Below, one piece after another: positions 10,641 through 20,553 of a stretch of DNA of 64,000 nt. Below the pieces are notes generated by a model. It saw only the letters and a program-made list of their open reading frames with translations. It searched no databases and was not told the origin of the DNA. The position numbers and the translations under genes are program-made. Source of the DNA: Erinaceus europaeus (lineage: Eukaryota; Chordata; Mammalia; Eulipotyphla; Erinaceidae); the NCBI RefSeq assembly GCF_950295315.1, contig NW_026647189.1, positions 62,001 through 126,000 on the forward strand. Reading direction: 5' to 3'. Each line of letters begins with the position of its first letter. Position 1 is the first letter of the stretch.

Positions 10641-11146
10641 CTGTGATCATAGCAGTGGGATTAGCAATGGACAAAGTAGGGGCCCTAGGGAGCAGAGCAG
10701 AGGCAGTGAGAGCATGAAGGACGTGGAAAACCAAGGGGTCGAGCGTCCACTTTCTAACTGAAACCTTTGTAGAGGGACAGATGGAGGTAGCAAACCCAGT
10801 TATAAGAGTATGACATGATTCCTGCATATTAGCAGGAAAATCTTTGAGGATTTGAGAAAGGAGACCTGGACTCCCTACTTTTGATTGAATTTGAAGGTGT
10901 ATATAACTGGCCTTGGCTTTTTATTGGAGAACTTAAGAGGTTTCTAGAAACTTGGAAGTAGAAGTTATCATGCTGGGTCACTAGTATATTCTGATCCCAT
11001 TTCCATAGTGAGGCTGGTTTTCAGTATCATGAGCTTGATTTCAAGAGGGGAGAAATGTCCAGAGAGGTGGCACTGGCAGCAAAGTGTTCAATTTCCCTCT
11101 CCTCTGCTGGCCCTGACCTGAGGTCTGGGCTTGTGGAGGAACTAAC

Positions 11147-11284
11147 CTGGGGTGTCCTCAAATAGCTGCTCCAAAAGGAAGGACTCCTGGTGGCTGGAAG
11201 CCAAGCCAGAGATTTCCTGATCCTGTGACTGGTCCTCAGTCACCTGTAGTGGAGCCATTCCATTTTCATAGTGATATTCTGTGT
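11147..11284 (-). CDS. ARHGAP20-like exon, end of RA region, copy 1
   Basis: The exon is 138 bp (phase 1 in, phase 1 out), with acceptor ctctccatatag and donor CCAG|gttagt. The peptide runs from TEYHYENGM to ESFLLEQLFEDTP. I align this to the ARHGAP20 stretch after the RA domain (HEYPYGIKM ... EPFLMEQL). Both ends fit the neighbouring exons: the 67-bp exon supplies the first base of the GAC codon, and the terminal exon completes GGT. It is fully open here and in copy 2 (45,851-45,988). It was probably involved in the RA/RhoGAP linker ancestrally. Confidence 0.65.
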
Positions 11285-11539
11285 CTATATGGAGAGGAAT
11301 CCAAAATAGGTTCAGGCTGAAGTGGTCGTGATGAGCCCATCGTGACCACAGGATGTAGCTAGAGCATGGCAAGGGATCTGTGTCTTCCTTGGAGATGTGC
11401 ATGTTTTTCTGTGGGACTACTGGGTCCCTGCCAATCTCCCCACCCCCTTGGGATTGATTTTCAGTGTCATGAGCTTGTTTCAAAAAGGAGGTATGACTCG
11501 GCAGGAGGCATGTACAGGAACCCAGCTGGTCTCCACATG

Positions 11540-11626
11540 TGAGGCTGTGGGAGTCATCTGCTTCTAGTGGAAGCCCCTCAGTGGCTGGCGTTTGACCCCC
11601 TTCATGTTTATGCAGATGTTTGACAC
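11540..11626 (-). pseudogene. Decayed tandem duplicate of the RA-end exon, copy 1
   Basis: An acceptor-like ctctacatgtag before 11,626 is followed by a diverged peptide (KHEGGQTPATEGLPLEA) resembling the start of the 11,284 exon. Flanking intron also repeats: 'ttttcagt.tcatgagctt' occurs near 11,020 and 11,460. The downstream donor is weak or absent, so the exon is probably unused. Confidence 0.35.
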
Positions 11627-12107
11627 CTACATGTAGAGAAATCTGAATCTAGATCCAGGCTGACCATAAAGAGACTCATCTCACTGTAGAAGATGACACA
11701 TGGGCCTTCTTTGGACCTTCTTTGCAAAGAAGGCTGTGTCTCTGTGTCTCTGTGTCCAAGAGTCTGACAGGAAACCCTGACCTAGCATGTGCCCAAGAAA
11801 AGAGTTGACAAAGTAAAGAGGAAGATGTTCTTATACATCCCTGTGCCTGGAATGCAATGAATTCCTCATGAGGAAGAGCTTTATATAGCAGTCCTGTCTG
11901 CCACAGAGAAGTAGAGAAGCAAGGACTGTCATTAGAGCCTGTTACAGAGTAGTAGTTGGTCAGTGTCTGTTGAATTCATGGAGGCCTACTGCTTGCACTT
12001 TTCCCTGTCAGAAGGTATTGAAGCTAAGCTGGAACCCATTTTCCCTGAGCCTTTGTAGTTAATGTCTCACTCCAGTCAGCCTCTTTGTAGATTGCCCTGA
12101 CACTCAC

Positions 12108-12174
12108 CTGCAGGTGGCTCTGTGGTTTCTTCCATCCTAGAACTCACAGACCCCTGACCAGTTTCTGCAGAGTC
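12108..12174 (-). CDS. 67-bp ARHGAP20-like exon, copy 1
   Basis: A strong acceptor (cttctttctctcccag) and donor (GCAG|gtgagt) bound 67 bp reading DSAETGQGSVSSRMEETTEP in phase 0 to 1. This is exactly the phase needed between the exon ending at 14,286 and the exon starting at 11,284. Copy 2 preserves length, frame and splice sites (46,830-46,896). The polar, acidic sequence looks like a linker. Confidence 0.6.
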
Positions 12175-12257
12175 CTGGGAGAGAAAGAAGTTAGGGTCAC
12201 AATAAGCTTTTGGAGTGAGCAGTGGAAGAACACATTTCCCAGCAGCTCTGTTTCCCC

Positions 12258-12302
12258 CAGAGAGAGAGAGAGAGACAGACAGAAAGAGAGAGAGAGAGAG
12301 AA
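12258..12302 (+). repeat. GA-rich simple repeat
   Basis: Interrupted (GA)n in the intron, upstream of the 67-bp exon on the minus strand. It is much shorter in copy 2. Confidence 0.8.
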
Positions 12303-12677
12303 CCCTGTGTCCAGTATCAAACTACTTGACCCCTGGGGGTGACTGTGGTTTAGAATCGCCACTGTAGATTTACATGAATACTTGGATTTTCAGTGCATGT
12401 TTAGAAGTGTGATGACAAGGGTATTTGGATTCGTTCCTGCATGCTCTCTAGTCTCAGGATACGCACACAGGTAACTCTCAGTTGAGAGTAATTTGTAATT
12501 TAAAATGTCAGCTATCTAATCAAATACTTTTAAAAATATATATCTTCCCCCCACTAGAGGAGAAGAATTTCCTGGTGTTTGAAGAGGCAGGAAACTGGCA
12601 TCAATGCTGCAGAGTGAAGGCCAACCCTGACATGATGCAGATTTCAAATTATGCAAAAGAAGAAATAAAAAAAGAGA

Positions 12678-13325
12678 GAGGGCTAGGCGGTGTTGCAGCT
12701 GTTTTGGCACACACCTTACCAAGTGCAAGAACCAAGGATTGGGTGCCACTACCCTGCCAGAAAGCCTTATTATTGACATACTAAGCTGATAATGAAGATG
12801 AAAATTAAGGAGGAATTGGTTTGAGATAGGTCATTAAAATGATCCCATTCTAATGCAGTAAAGAATTGTAAAAAGAGCACACAGAGTACAAGGGAAATGC
12901 AGACAGTATCCATAGATTAAGTATATATGTAAGTGGATCTTATGAGAATATCATAGTGGGATCTCCTAGCATAATGTTCATGCAAAGAGACTGTCATGCC
13001 TGAGGCTCCAAAATCCCAGGTACAAAACCCTGGATGACCATAAGCATTAAGCCAAAGCTGAGCAGTGCTGTGGGAAAAAAAAAGAGAAAGAAAGAAAGAA
13101 TGAATGAATCCTCCTCAGGGCCAGGCAAGGCAGTACACCTAGTTAAGTACACACATTACTATGGACAAGGACTCATGTTCTAACCCTGGGCCCCACCTGT
13201 AGGGTGAGAGCTTCATGAGTAGTTAAGCAGTGCTGTAGGTGATTCTGTCTCTTTCCTTCTCTATCTCCCCTCCCCTCTCAGTTTCTTTCTGTATCTATCC
13301 ATAGTAAAACAAAGAAACAAAAAAA
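12678..13325 (+). mobile_element. SINE cluster: head fragment, family C and family B
   Basis: A head-like fragment (12,678-12,765), a family C element (about 12,950-13,105, with GAAA-rich tail) and a family B element (13,118-13,325). All three have counterparts in copy 2 (47.96-48.6 kb). Confidence 0.6.
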
Positions 13326-13799
13326 CTCCAAGGGAAGAATATGGTGTCCCATATCTGAAAATGGGGAAAGATTTAAGATGGGAAAGAAAAGATATCTGAG
13401 GTCACATGATGGAAAGACTCTAACTGAATGAAAAGTGCATTTACAAATTTGAGAAGATACTCAGAATTACTTTGTTCAAATTCACATGACTCAGTTCTTT
13501 AGCCCTCACCTCCTCAATTCATTAAGCATAATCAGCTCCAGGCCCTGCCCCCAAATGGAAGTTCCAATGTACCTCAAGGTTTGTGAGAACTATGAAGTTA
13601 TCTCTTATGGGAGACACAGGGATTTGGAGTGGGGTGAGCATGGAACTCTACCCCTATACTTGGATAAGCCTATTAACCATTATTCAGTCACTGCTGAAAA
13701 TGTGGTTAAGAGAATGTCTTAGTTCTCCATAGTAAATGTCTTAGCTATTGTACTGCAATTCCAGAAACCAAATGATACGCAGAGCTCCTGGCTGTCATT

Positions 13800-13990
13800 C
13801 TCTTCTTTTTCGTTTTCTTTGATAGCGGGGAAACGGGGGAGAAAGGGGCAAAGAAAGAGAGAGAGACCTGAAGTACTGCCTCACCACTCATGAAGCTCCC
13901 CTGCCACAAGTAGGTCTCAGGGACTTGAACCCAGGTCCTCTTGCATGGTAATGTGCACTCTACTGGGTACACCACTGCCTGGTCCCTCCT
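13800..13990 (-). mobile_element. Family B SINE shared by both duplicates
   Basis: A minus-strand element with partner 48,960-49,157. Copy 1 lacks ~55 bp just left of it relative to copy 2, and copy 2 lacks ~170 bp corresponding to about 13,462-13,630. Confidence 0.65.
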
Positions 13991-14285
13991 AGCTTGCTTT
14001 TGGTCCAGTAGCATAAAGAAAAGTGAGGTTGTTATTTTTTCTTTAATTAGTAGAGTCACCCATTCCAGGAAGAAAACATCCCCAGGGAGCAATGCAGACC
14101 ACTCTATATGCAAGATAGGGTTGCATTCAGTCTAAGCTCCCTTTTTTGTGTCTATAGAGAAGTGTGTGTAAATAGGAAAATACATCCTTCCGGGTGGTAT
14201 GTGCTGAATTCTTCCATCATCTCTAGACCACTTTCTGTGTAAAGCAGGAACTTGAAATGTAAGTTCTAGTCTTAGAAACACTCAC

Positions 14286-14393
14286 ACAGGTGTGTTCTGC
14301 CTCCTTTTGGTTGATATCCAGGTAGTCCAGAATGGCGGTATAAATTTTGCTAATAGATTCCACAGTGACCCAAAAGAGAGAAGGAGAAATGAG
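14286..14393 (-). CDS. ARHGAP20-like exon with SISKIYTAILDYLD, copy 1
   Basis: The exon ends with donor CCTGT|gtgagt at 14,286 in phase 0, matching the phase-0 start of the 67-bp exon. The peptide contains VTVESISKIYTAILDYLD and ends KEAEHTC. The 5' border is uncertain: acceptors at 14,394-14,395 (aacag) and 14,350-14,351 (attag) both keep it open. I do not recognise the segment. In copy 2 the peptide is conserved but the donor has become gtgttt. Confidence 0.5.
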
Positions 14394-14559
14394 CTGTTAG
14401 ACTATTATCAAATGAACTTGTGTTTTGGCTAATCATTTCAGCATTTTTCAATACTTTTTCAAGATATTAAGTTTTTAAAGATATGTGCAAGACTTAATGA
14501 GAATAACAGTATGCAAATGTATTTCTGGAGAATGAGACAGATCCCAGAAAACATGTCTG

Positions 14560-14873
14560 TGGTGTCAGGTCTCTGAGACCAGGGCTGAACACCCCATCCA
14601 GAGTCCAGGCCAGAACCTCCCTGGGCTGTAGCTCTGGCAGGTTCATTTGCTTTGAGAACCAGCCCATGGAGAAACCTGCCCTTAAGTCAGGGCCATTTAA
14701 TACATGGTGCAGGGTGATGTTAGCTCCCATCACAGCATGAAGAGAAGGGGGACAAGAGGGAGGGGCATTGACTGCTTGGACTCTGCATTCTGAGAACTTG
14801 AAAATTTGAAATACATGAAATAAGGGCATACTCAGAAAGCTCGTTATACCATTGCTCCATCTTCTCAACTGAT
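14560..14873 (-). pseudogene. PH C-terminal helix and RA-like region, copy 1 (frame break)
   Basis: The acceptor cttggatttcag precedes 14,873; the first base completes a Gln codon with the previous exon. VEKMEQWYNELSEYALIS matches the C-terminal helix of a PH domain, with the conserved Trp. Directly downstream, RA-like sequence appears one frame over: FQIFKF, then SLHAVMGANITLHHVLNG and FSMGWFSKQMNLPEL. I align it to ARHGAP20's TITVMNSDTANEVI ... YQLWVNSGKEE. The same offset is present in copy 2, so either the lesion is older than the duplication or a splice was missed. A donor-like GGGAG|gttctg near 14,610 would give phase 0. Confidence 0.5.
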
Positions 14874-15089
14874 CTGAAATCCAAGAGAAGGGGAGAAAAA
14901 CAGTTAAAATGCACATTCACACAAACATATTATGAGTGTTAGCCAGTGTAAACAGCATCATTGATTGTTATTGGTGGGACTGTGTGATCCAGGAGTCCTG
15001 TCCTGGTCACGGTGCTGAGGGGCCCTGCTCTTTGACAGTTTGCTGGGTTGGCAAGGAAATCTTCTAAATGGAGGAGAAATTGGGTTTAG

Positions 15090-15180
15090 GGCCCTTTGGT
15101 GGTGCTGGTGGTTAACTGCACATGCTACCATGCACAAGGACCCGGGTTCAAGCCCCTGGCCCCCACCTGCCAAGGGGTTA
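15090..15180 (+). repeat. Family B SINE head fragment
   Basis: 'ggtggtgctggtggttaactgcacatgctaccatgc' and a 'gggttcaagcccctgg' B-box-like motif, shared with 50,277-50,345. Confidence 0.55.
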
Positions 15181-15343
15181 GCAGCTACATGTGTTTGCCT
15201 GTATCAGAGCCAGTGGGAGCCAATGGAGAGCACAGAGCTGTCCTTGTGGGGGTCAGAGCACCTGTGGCTAATAGACCCCCAGATGGAGCTGTGCTCCCCT
15301 TAAGAGTCATGAGGAGACAGGCAGGGCCTGGCTGCAGTCTTAC

Positions 15344-15481
15344 TGAAAAGAGACCACGAAGCTGCGGTCATCCCAGCCTAAGACCAGTGATGTGCGGGCT
15401 CTTGCGGCTTTCCTCATGTTGGGTTCCACCCACATGTCCATCAGGGGTGCCAAGTACTTGATTCGGAAGTGACTCTTGTAC
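15344..15481 (-). CDS. PH domain exon b, copy 1 (intact)
   Basis: The exon is 138 bp, acceptor ctctccag and donor TTTTCA|gtaaga. One base completes a Lys codon from exon a, then 45 codons, then two bases of a Gln codon. The peptide includes YKSHFRIKYLAPLMDMWV and TSLVLGWDDRSFVVSF, aligning with ARHGAP20's KIKLTDMW and FVLGWPTVNFVATF. These are the middle and C-terminal strands of a PH fold, which binds phosphoinositides or proteins at membranes. No lesion is seen in this copy. Confidence 0.7.
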
Positions 15482-15579
15482 CTGGAGAGGGAATAGAGCA
15501 CAGCGCTGTTAGCTTGCATCCCAGCGATCTGGGAGTAGCTGGGTTTCTCCTGAGGAGATGGTGGGTGTGTTTCTTTCTT

Positions 15580-15790
15580 TAATTTTTTTATTGGAGAATT
15601 AATGTTTTACAGTTGACAATAACTACAATAGTTTGTGCATGCATAACATTTCTCAGTTTACCCTGAGATTTTTTCACATAACAATACAACCCCCCCACTA
15701 GGTCCTCTGTCATCCTTTTCCAGGATGTGTACTCCCCCCACACCTCCACCCCAGAGTCTTTGACTTTGGTGCATTATACCAACTCCTTGG
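15580..15790 (-). mobile_element. L1 3' UTR fragment abutting the PH exon
   Basis: A minus-strand LINE piece ('ttattggagaattaatgtttta', 'ctaggtcctctgtcatcc') ends ~15 bp from the donor of PH exon a. It is present at the same place in copy 2 (50,750-50,975), so it is pre-duplication. Confidence 0.6.
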
Positions 15791-15804
15791 AGGGAGGTAC
15801 ATAC

Positions 15805-15960
15805 TTTGTGTTGGAGATGAGCAGCACGTTGGAATATAGGATCAGCTGCCTTTTCTGCCACTTCCGACCCTTCTGGAATTTGCCAGTGCCCATGAACTGG
15901 ATATGGCCATAAGGCAACACTAGGATGTTCTCTTCCAGACTGCCCTCCTCCATAGAAGAG
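15805..15960 (-). CDS. PH domain exon a, copy 1 (intact)
   Basis: The exon is 156 bp, acceptor tctgctgtgttgcag and donor CAAA|gtatgt, one base in and two bases out. It reads SSMEEGSLEEN, then GHIQFMGTGKFQKG and KWQKRQLILYSNVLLISNTK. This is the first half of a PH domain, comparable to ARHGAP20's RTLLIDGRAELKRG ... RHLFLFNDLFVVAKIKY. Length and phases are identical in copy 2. With exons b and c it gives a complete PH domain in copy 1. Confidence 0.75.
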
Positions 15961-16019
15961 CTGCAACACAGCAGACCCACATGGCAGTTTGTCTCTGGCA
16001 GGCAGGACATGGGCTCATT

Positions 16020-17090
16020 CTGATGTCAGCCCTCACAGAGCATTACAGAGGAGTCTCAGTCCCACAGAAGGGCTCAGTAGCCAAATTCAGGAGTCTTGAG
16101 CTCGACAGAGCTCCTGTGATAGTTGAGGTCACTCAGGGCTGGTGGTAATGGAGGGCTGCTTCAAGGAGAGGGCACAGGGACTGTCACTTCAGTGTCAGGG
16201 GACAAGAAAGTAGCAGAGTCTCAGGACCTGGTAGAAAAGAGACACTAAAGGGAGTGAGGGGGAGTGAGGGTATTGGGGCCCTGGTGCTTGGTGCTGGGAG
16301 AGGACCTGAGTGGGGGTGAGAGTATTCTGCAGACACGCTGTGTAACAAATCACACTGTAGTGAATTAACACTGACCCCCAATATAAGGATAAAAAAATGT
16401 AAGGGGACACTAAGAGGTCAAAGGAGAGAGGATGAGAAATGTTTTAAAGAACCAACTCAGGGACACAGGGCCAAGGCCTGAAGGAAGCACAGTGTCTACA
16501 GCGATGTCAGAGCATAATCAACCACAGTATCATCTGCGGTTTTAGCCTTTGTGACTCTGCTTCTTTCCCTACCCATTATTCTACCTCTTTCTTTCCTCTT
16601 TTCTTCTCTTTTTTATTCACTCTTCCTCTCTCATAAAAATAATTTTAAACAGATCTATGTGTGACCTATAGGGGTCAGATAGCATCGATCCAAGAGTGTG
16701 AAGAAGTCATTCCATTGTGGCCTCAGGTTAACATACACACTTAGATAACAGGATTCTGGAAAACTGACTCTAATCTTAAGTCAGTCATCACTTTGGGGTG
16801 GAGGGGGGCAGGAATCCCATGATCAGCTGAGAATAAACCAAACATTCAAATGTTTCTCAACTCAAGGAAGTACTAAGCTATTCCTTGGCTGTGCCCTGAG
16901 TAAGCCCACAAGACTCTGATGCCTAGGGGTCAAGCCTGCTCTCTGTCATCAGCAGAAGGGAATCTCATGAGCACAAGTAACTGTTGATGACTAGGGCTGA
17001 AGCTGAGATTCTGTCAGTGGGAATCACACAGAGCACCTCCTGGGACCACCCTCCTCCTCCTCTGCTGGTCACACAGGGCATGTGAACAGA
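16020..17090. other. Intron between candidate first exon and PH exons, copy 1
   Basis: No exon-like element or clear SINE was recognised. The stretch aligns closely with 51,200-52,290 in copy 2. Pyrimidine-rich tracts (16,560-16,640) have no convincing downstream exon. Confidence 0.4.
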
Positions 17091-17096
17091 CTGTAC

Positions 17097-17161
17097 CATA
17101 AGCAGGGCAGCCAGCGCAGACACGCTGAAAGCCTCAAAGACTTTCTGGTAGATGCAGACAT
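17097..17161 (-). CDS. Candidate first coding exon, copy 1
   Basis: An ATG at 17,161 with A at -3 opens 65 coding bases to a donor-like TATG|gtacag, leaving phase 2 as PH exon a requires. The encoded start is basic and Leu/Cys-rich (MSASTRKSLRLSACLRW). Copy 2 has the same 65-base length and a better donor (gtatag). Similarity to the ARHGAP20 N-terminus is not evident, so this rests on phase and conservation only. Confidence 0.35.
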
Positions 17162-17540
17162 CCTCTACTCTTCACTCCTTGACACGAAAGTGAGAGCTGG
17201 GCACAGCACTGTGTACACTGTTTAGCTCAGTCTCCAAGACTGAAGATTCCACTGTAGCCAGGGACCTGGCCTGTGATATCAGTGGTCAAAGGTCATCATC
17301 ATAACTGACAGCTGACAGAGTGCCCCTTTAAAGCCAGTTACACCTACAGCTTTTGAGTATTTTAATCTTTTCCTTTTGAGATGACTATAGACTTCCAGGC
17401 TTTTATTGGAAATAATAGAGATTCTATAAGCCTAGCCCCTATTTCATGCAGTGGTCATCTAATTATATAATTCTAAACAGAGTAAATATCACTGTAGGAT
17501 ATTCACATGGATGCTGTCAGAGACACACTATTTCCAGTAG

Positions 17541-17582
17541 CGTGTGTGTGTGTGTGTGTGTATACACACACACACACACACA
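17541..17582. repeat. GT/AC dinucleotide palindrome
   Basis: (GT)10 followed by TA and (CA)10 form a near-perfect inverted repeat able to fold as a hairpin. The aligned copy 2 site (52,746-52,790) is mainly (GT)n and not symmetrical. Confidence 0.9.
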
Positions 17583-17749
17583 AAGGCAATGTTATCCTCA
17601 TAAAACCATTTTTGAAAGAATGAATCCATTGGCAAATGAGTTGTGGACATTCTTTGATGTCCTTCAACTCTAGTGTAAAAGTCCCACATTCAAGGAACCA
17701 TTGGAGGACTTGATGTAGCCTAGAATAGATGCCTTAGCTTCTTTGTATG

Positions 17750-18075
17750 TTTTCTCTTTTATTAATTAATTAATTTATCTTAATGAGAAAGATAAGTGCA
17801 ATGCTCAGATCTTGCCTTTGGCAATGGGATTGAACCTCTGAAAGGACCCCAGATCCTCACACATGAAAGTCTTTCACTTTCTTTTTTTATTATTTTATTC
17901 ATAGTTCACTGGACAGAGATAGAAAAAGTAGAGTGACGGAGATGGAGGGAGAGAGGAGAGACATCTGCAGCCCTGCTTCAACTGCTTGTGAAGCTCTTCC
18001 TCTTTAGGGTGGACCCGTGTCTGGAACCCAGCATGTTGTAACTAGTGCTCTGAGCTAGGTGCATCCCAGCCTTCT
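17750..18075 (-). mobile_element. Family C then family B SINE relics
   Basis: Minus-strand elements at 17,750-17,883 and 17,885-18,075, inside the 3.3 kb missing from copy 2. Confidence 0.55.
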
Positions 18076-18969
18076 ATTACTTCTTGTCTTAAACAGCTCT
18101 GTAGGATGCACTCCATCTGATCACAGACAAGAAACATCCAGATTAACATCAGTGAGAGAATCACTGTTCAGAAAAAAAAACAGGGTGTTGAGCACCAGAT
18201 AGTGTGCTTGTGTCTGTGTCTGCTTGTGTGGAGAGATAGGTGGGGAGAAGCCTGTTCTCACTGTCCTGCTGCATCATCTGAGTGCTTGACCAGGCTGAGT
18301 GGTTCCTCAGACTTTTCTTTCTTTCTTACCTTCCCTTAATATAAACTGTTTGAAGGAAAATATGACATTCTTACTTATGATGTGATGGTTGAACAATGCT
18401 TTTCCTCACTCAGTCCAGGGAAAGTGAGACAGATGTTTGTCTTTGCCATAAGGAACAATTAAAAGATTAGGGAAGCAATGGATCACATGTACAAGATTTC
18501 CCTCATGCTGCTGGCACACTGGTAAAGTACAGTCAGGTGGCCGTGATGTCATTCACTTCCCTTGTCTGTCAGAGACTCATTGGCACTTCACCTCTAAAAG
18601 GTTCAGGCAGATTGGCTTTAGCTGCAGTTTTGGAATTCAGCCTCTTGAGGGCACTCATCACCTACACAGGGAAGCAAAATGAACAAAACTCACTCAGTTT
18701 TTTTCTTCAAGTACTTACTTAGAAAGGAGATTCTTCTAACAGATCCATTCACATAATTTAATTGTGAATGATCAACTTATAACAGTGCATAATGTTGAAT
18801 AAGAATCAGAAATTCAACATACATGTAGATTGATATTAACTGTCAGATGAAGGCAGTCCACAATATTTTGTAAAATGATTTTTTCTATGGATTATGCTTT
18901 TCAGAACTTTGGAATTATCCCATTGCATACTTTAGAGATGCGTGTGGATCTAAATTTACACAGCACTTT

Positions 18970-19255
18970 TTTGGTTTTTTTAATATTTATTTGTTTTCTC
19001 TTGTTTTGCCCTTGTTTTTTATTGTTGTTGTAGTTATTATTATTGTTGTTAATGATGTTGTTGTTAGGACAGAGAGAATGTATAGAGGAGAGGAAGACAA
19101 AGAGGGGAGAAGAAAGATAGACACCTGCAGACCTGTTTCACCGCCTGTGAAGTGTCTCCAGCAGTGAGGAGCTGGGGCTTGAACTGGGATCCTTAGCCAG
19201 TCTTTGCGCTTTGTGCCACATGAGCTGAACCCACTGTGCTCTCACCTGACTCCCT
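18970..19255 (-). mobile_element. Family A SINE
   Basis: A minus-strand element with TTG-rich tail and reversed head, inside the copy-1-only block. Confidence 0.7.
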
Positions 19256-19392
19256 ACACCACACTTTTTATGTGTCCAGCATTAACTACCACAATAATAG
19301 TTTGAGTTTCCTTAGGACATTTGGGGTCAGTTCTCTTCCTTGTGTCCAGGGTTATAACCGCTGGGGCTTATTGCAGGCACAGGAATCCACTG

Positions 19393-19492
19393 CGGCTGGT
19401 TGCCATTTTTTTACCTTTTTTTTTTTTTTTTTTTACTAATTCCCTATTTTTTTTTGGATAGGACAGAAAGAAATTCAGAAGAGAAAGGAAGG

Positions 19493-19574
<82 letters not shown>

Positions 19575-19700
19575 AGAGAGAGAGACCTACAGACATGCTT
19601 CTCCACTTGTGAAGCCTCCTTGCTGCAGGGATGAGCAGGACCTGGAAGGACCTTGACCATGTACTGTGTGTGCTTATCTGGGTGCACTACCACCAGCCCC
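19393..19700 (-). mobile_element. Family B SINE carrying an (ATATGT)n tract
   Basis: A minus-strand SINE whose body contains ~13 hexanucleotide units (19,493-19,573). The repeat keeps long ORFs open on both strands, including a spurious 235-aa minus-strand ORF (19,475-20,182). Confidence 0.7.
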
Positions 19701-20004
19701 ATAATGAAGTGATTAAATGCACAGCTTTTTACCCTACAGCCTAGGGAAACACCAGTAAGTGCTCTCTTACATCTTAATATGTCATTCATATAGCCATTGA
19801 GTAATAACTTTGTCTCATACATTTGGGGCCAAGATTGGAACATGCATTTTTCTTTACATAGTTGTCTGCAAAGGAGATTCTGCAGATGAGAAAGACGGAA
19901 AGGATCCAGCAGGAGGCAGCCTTTTCTGGCCTCAAGTTTCAAGATTGAGCCCCAGGGGCTGGTCAGCTCCTGACAGCCAACTCCAGAGAATCTCCACAGG
20001 GGTG

Positions 20005-20375
20005 CTGGGTGGTGGCTCACCCCGATGAGAGCACATGTTTTCATGCCCAGGTACCTATAACAAGTTAGGACAGTAAATATCCAGGAGTCTGGAGTTGGGC
20101 TGTAGCTCAGCAGGTTAAGCACACGTGGCAGGAAGTACAAGGACTGGCATAAGAATCCTGGTTCAAGCCCCTGGCTGCCCATCTTGAAGTGACAGGGGAG
20201 TCACTTCACAATTGGTGAAGTAGGTCTGCAGGTGTCTGTCTTTGTCTTTCCCCTCTGTCTTCTTTTCTCTCCATTTCTTTCTGTCCTGTCCAACAACAAG
20301 GACATCAACAACAACAACAATAGTAACTACAACAATAAAAGAAGGGCAACAAAAGGGAATAAGTAAATATAAAAA
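20005..20375 (+). mobile_element. Family B head fragment and family A SINE
   Basis: A short family B head (20,005-20,060) is followed by a full family A element (20,095-20,375) with a CAA-rich tail. Confidence 0.65.
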
Positions 20376-20553
20376 AAATAAGACAGTAAATGTTCAGGAG
20401 CACTGGCTTCCCTGTGGCTCTGGTTTTTACAGTTATGTATGAGAAATAGTCAGATAGCTTGCTGGAAACAGTCTTTCAGGTACTGCTTAGATAGCAATCC
20501 TAAACTGTTGGACATCTGATATGATGTTCCCCCAAGTTTGAAGGTAGACAAGT

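Larger units (their letters stand above)
8950..17161 (-). other. ARHGAP20-like gene, copy 1 (gene span)
   Basis: The minus-strand model runs from a candidate ATG exon (17,161) through PH exons, an RA-like exon, 14.3-, 12.1- and 11.2-kb exons to a terminal exon ending at 10,197. A conserved AATAAA lies at 8,974-8,969. Splice phases agree at every junction except PH-c to RA, where a one-base frame break is shared with copy 2. PH-RA order matches ARHGAP20, a Rho GTPase-activating protein, but I find no RhoGAP signature. Copy 1 also has a 1-bp insertion early in its terminal exon. It could be a lineage-specific gene, a non-processed pseudogene, or a gene with partial function; sequence alone cannot decide. 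Confidence 0.55.

Noticed and set aside
19475..20182. 235-aa minus-strand ORF, the longest in the window
   Set aside because: Its C-terminus is hexanucleotide repeat and its N-terminus SINE; it joins unrelated pieces and has no domain.
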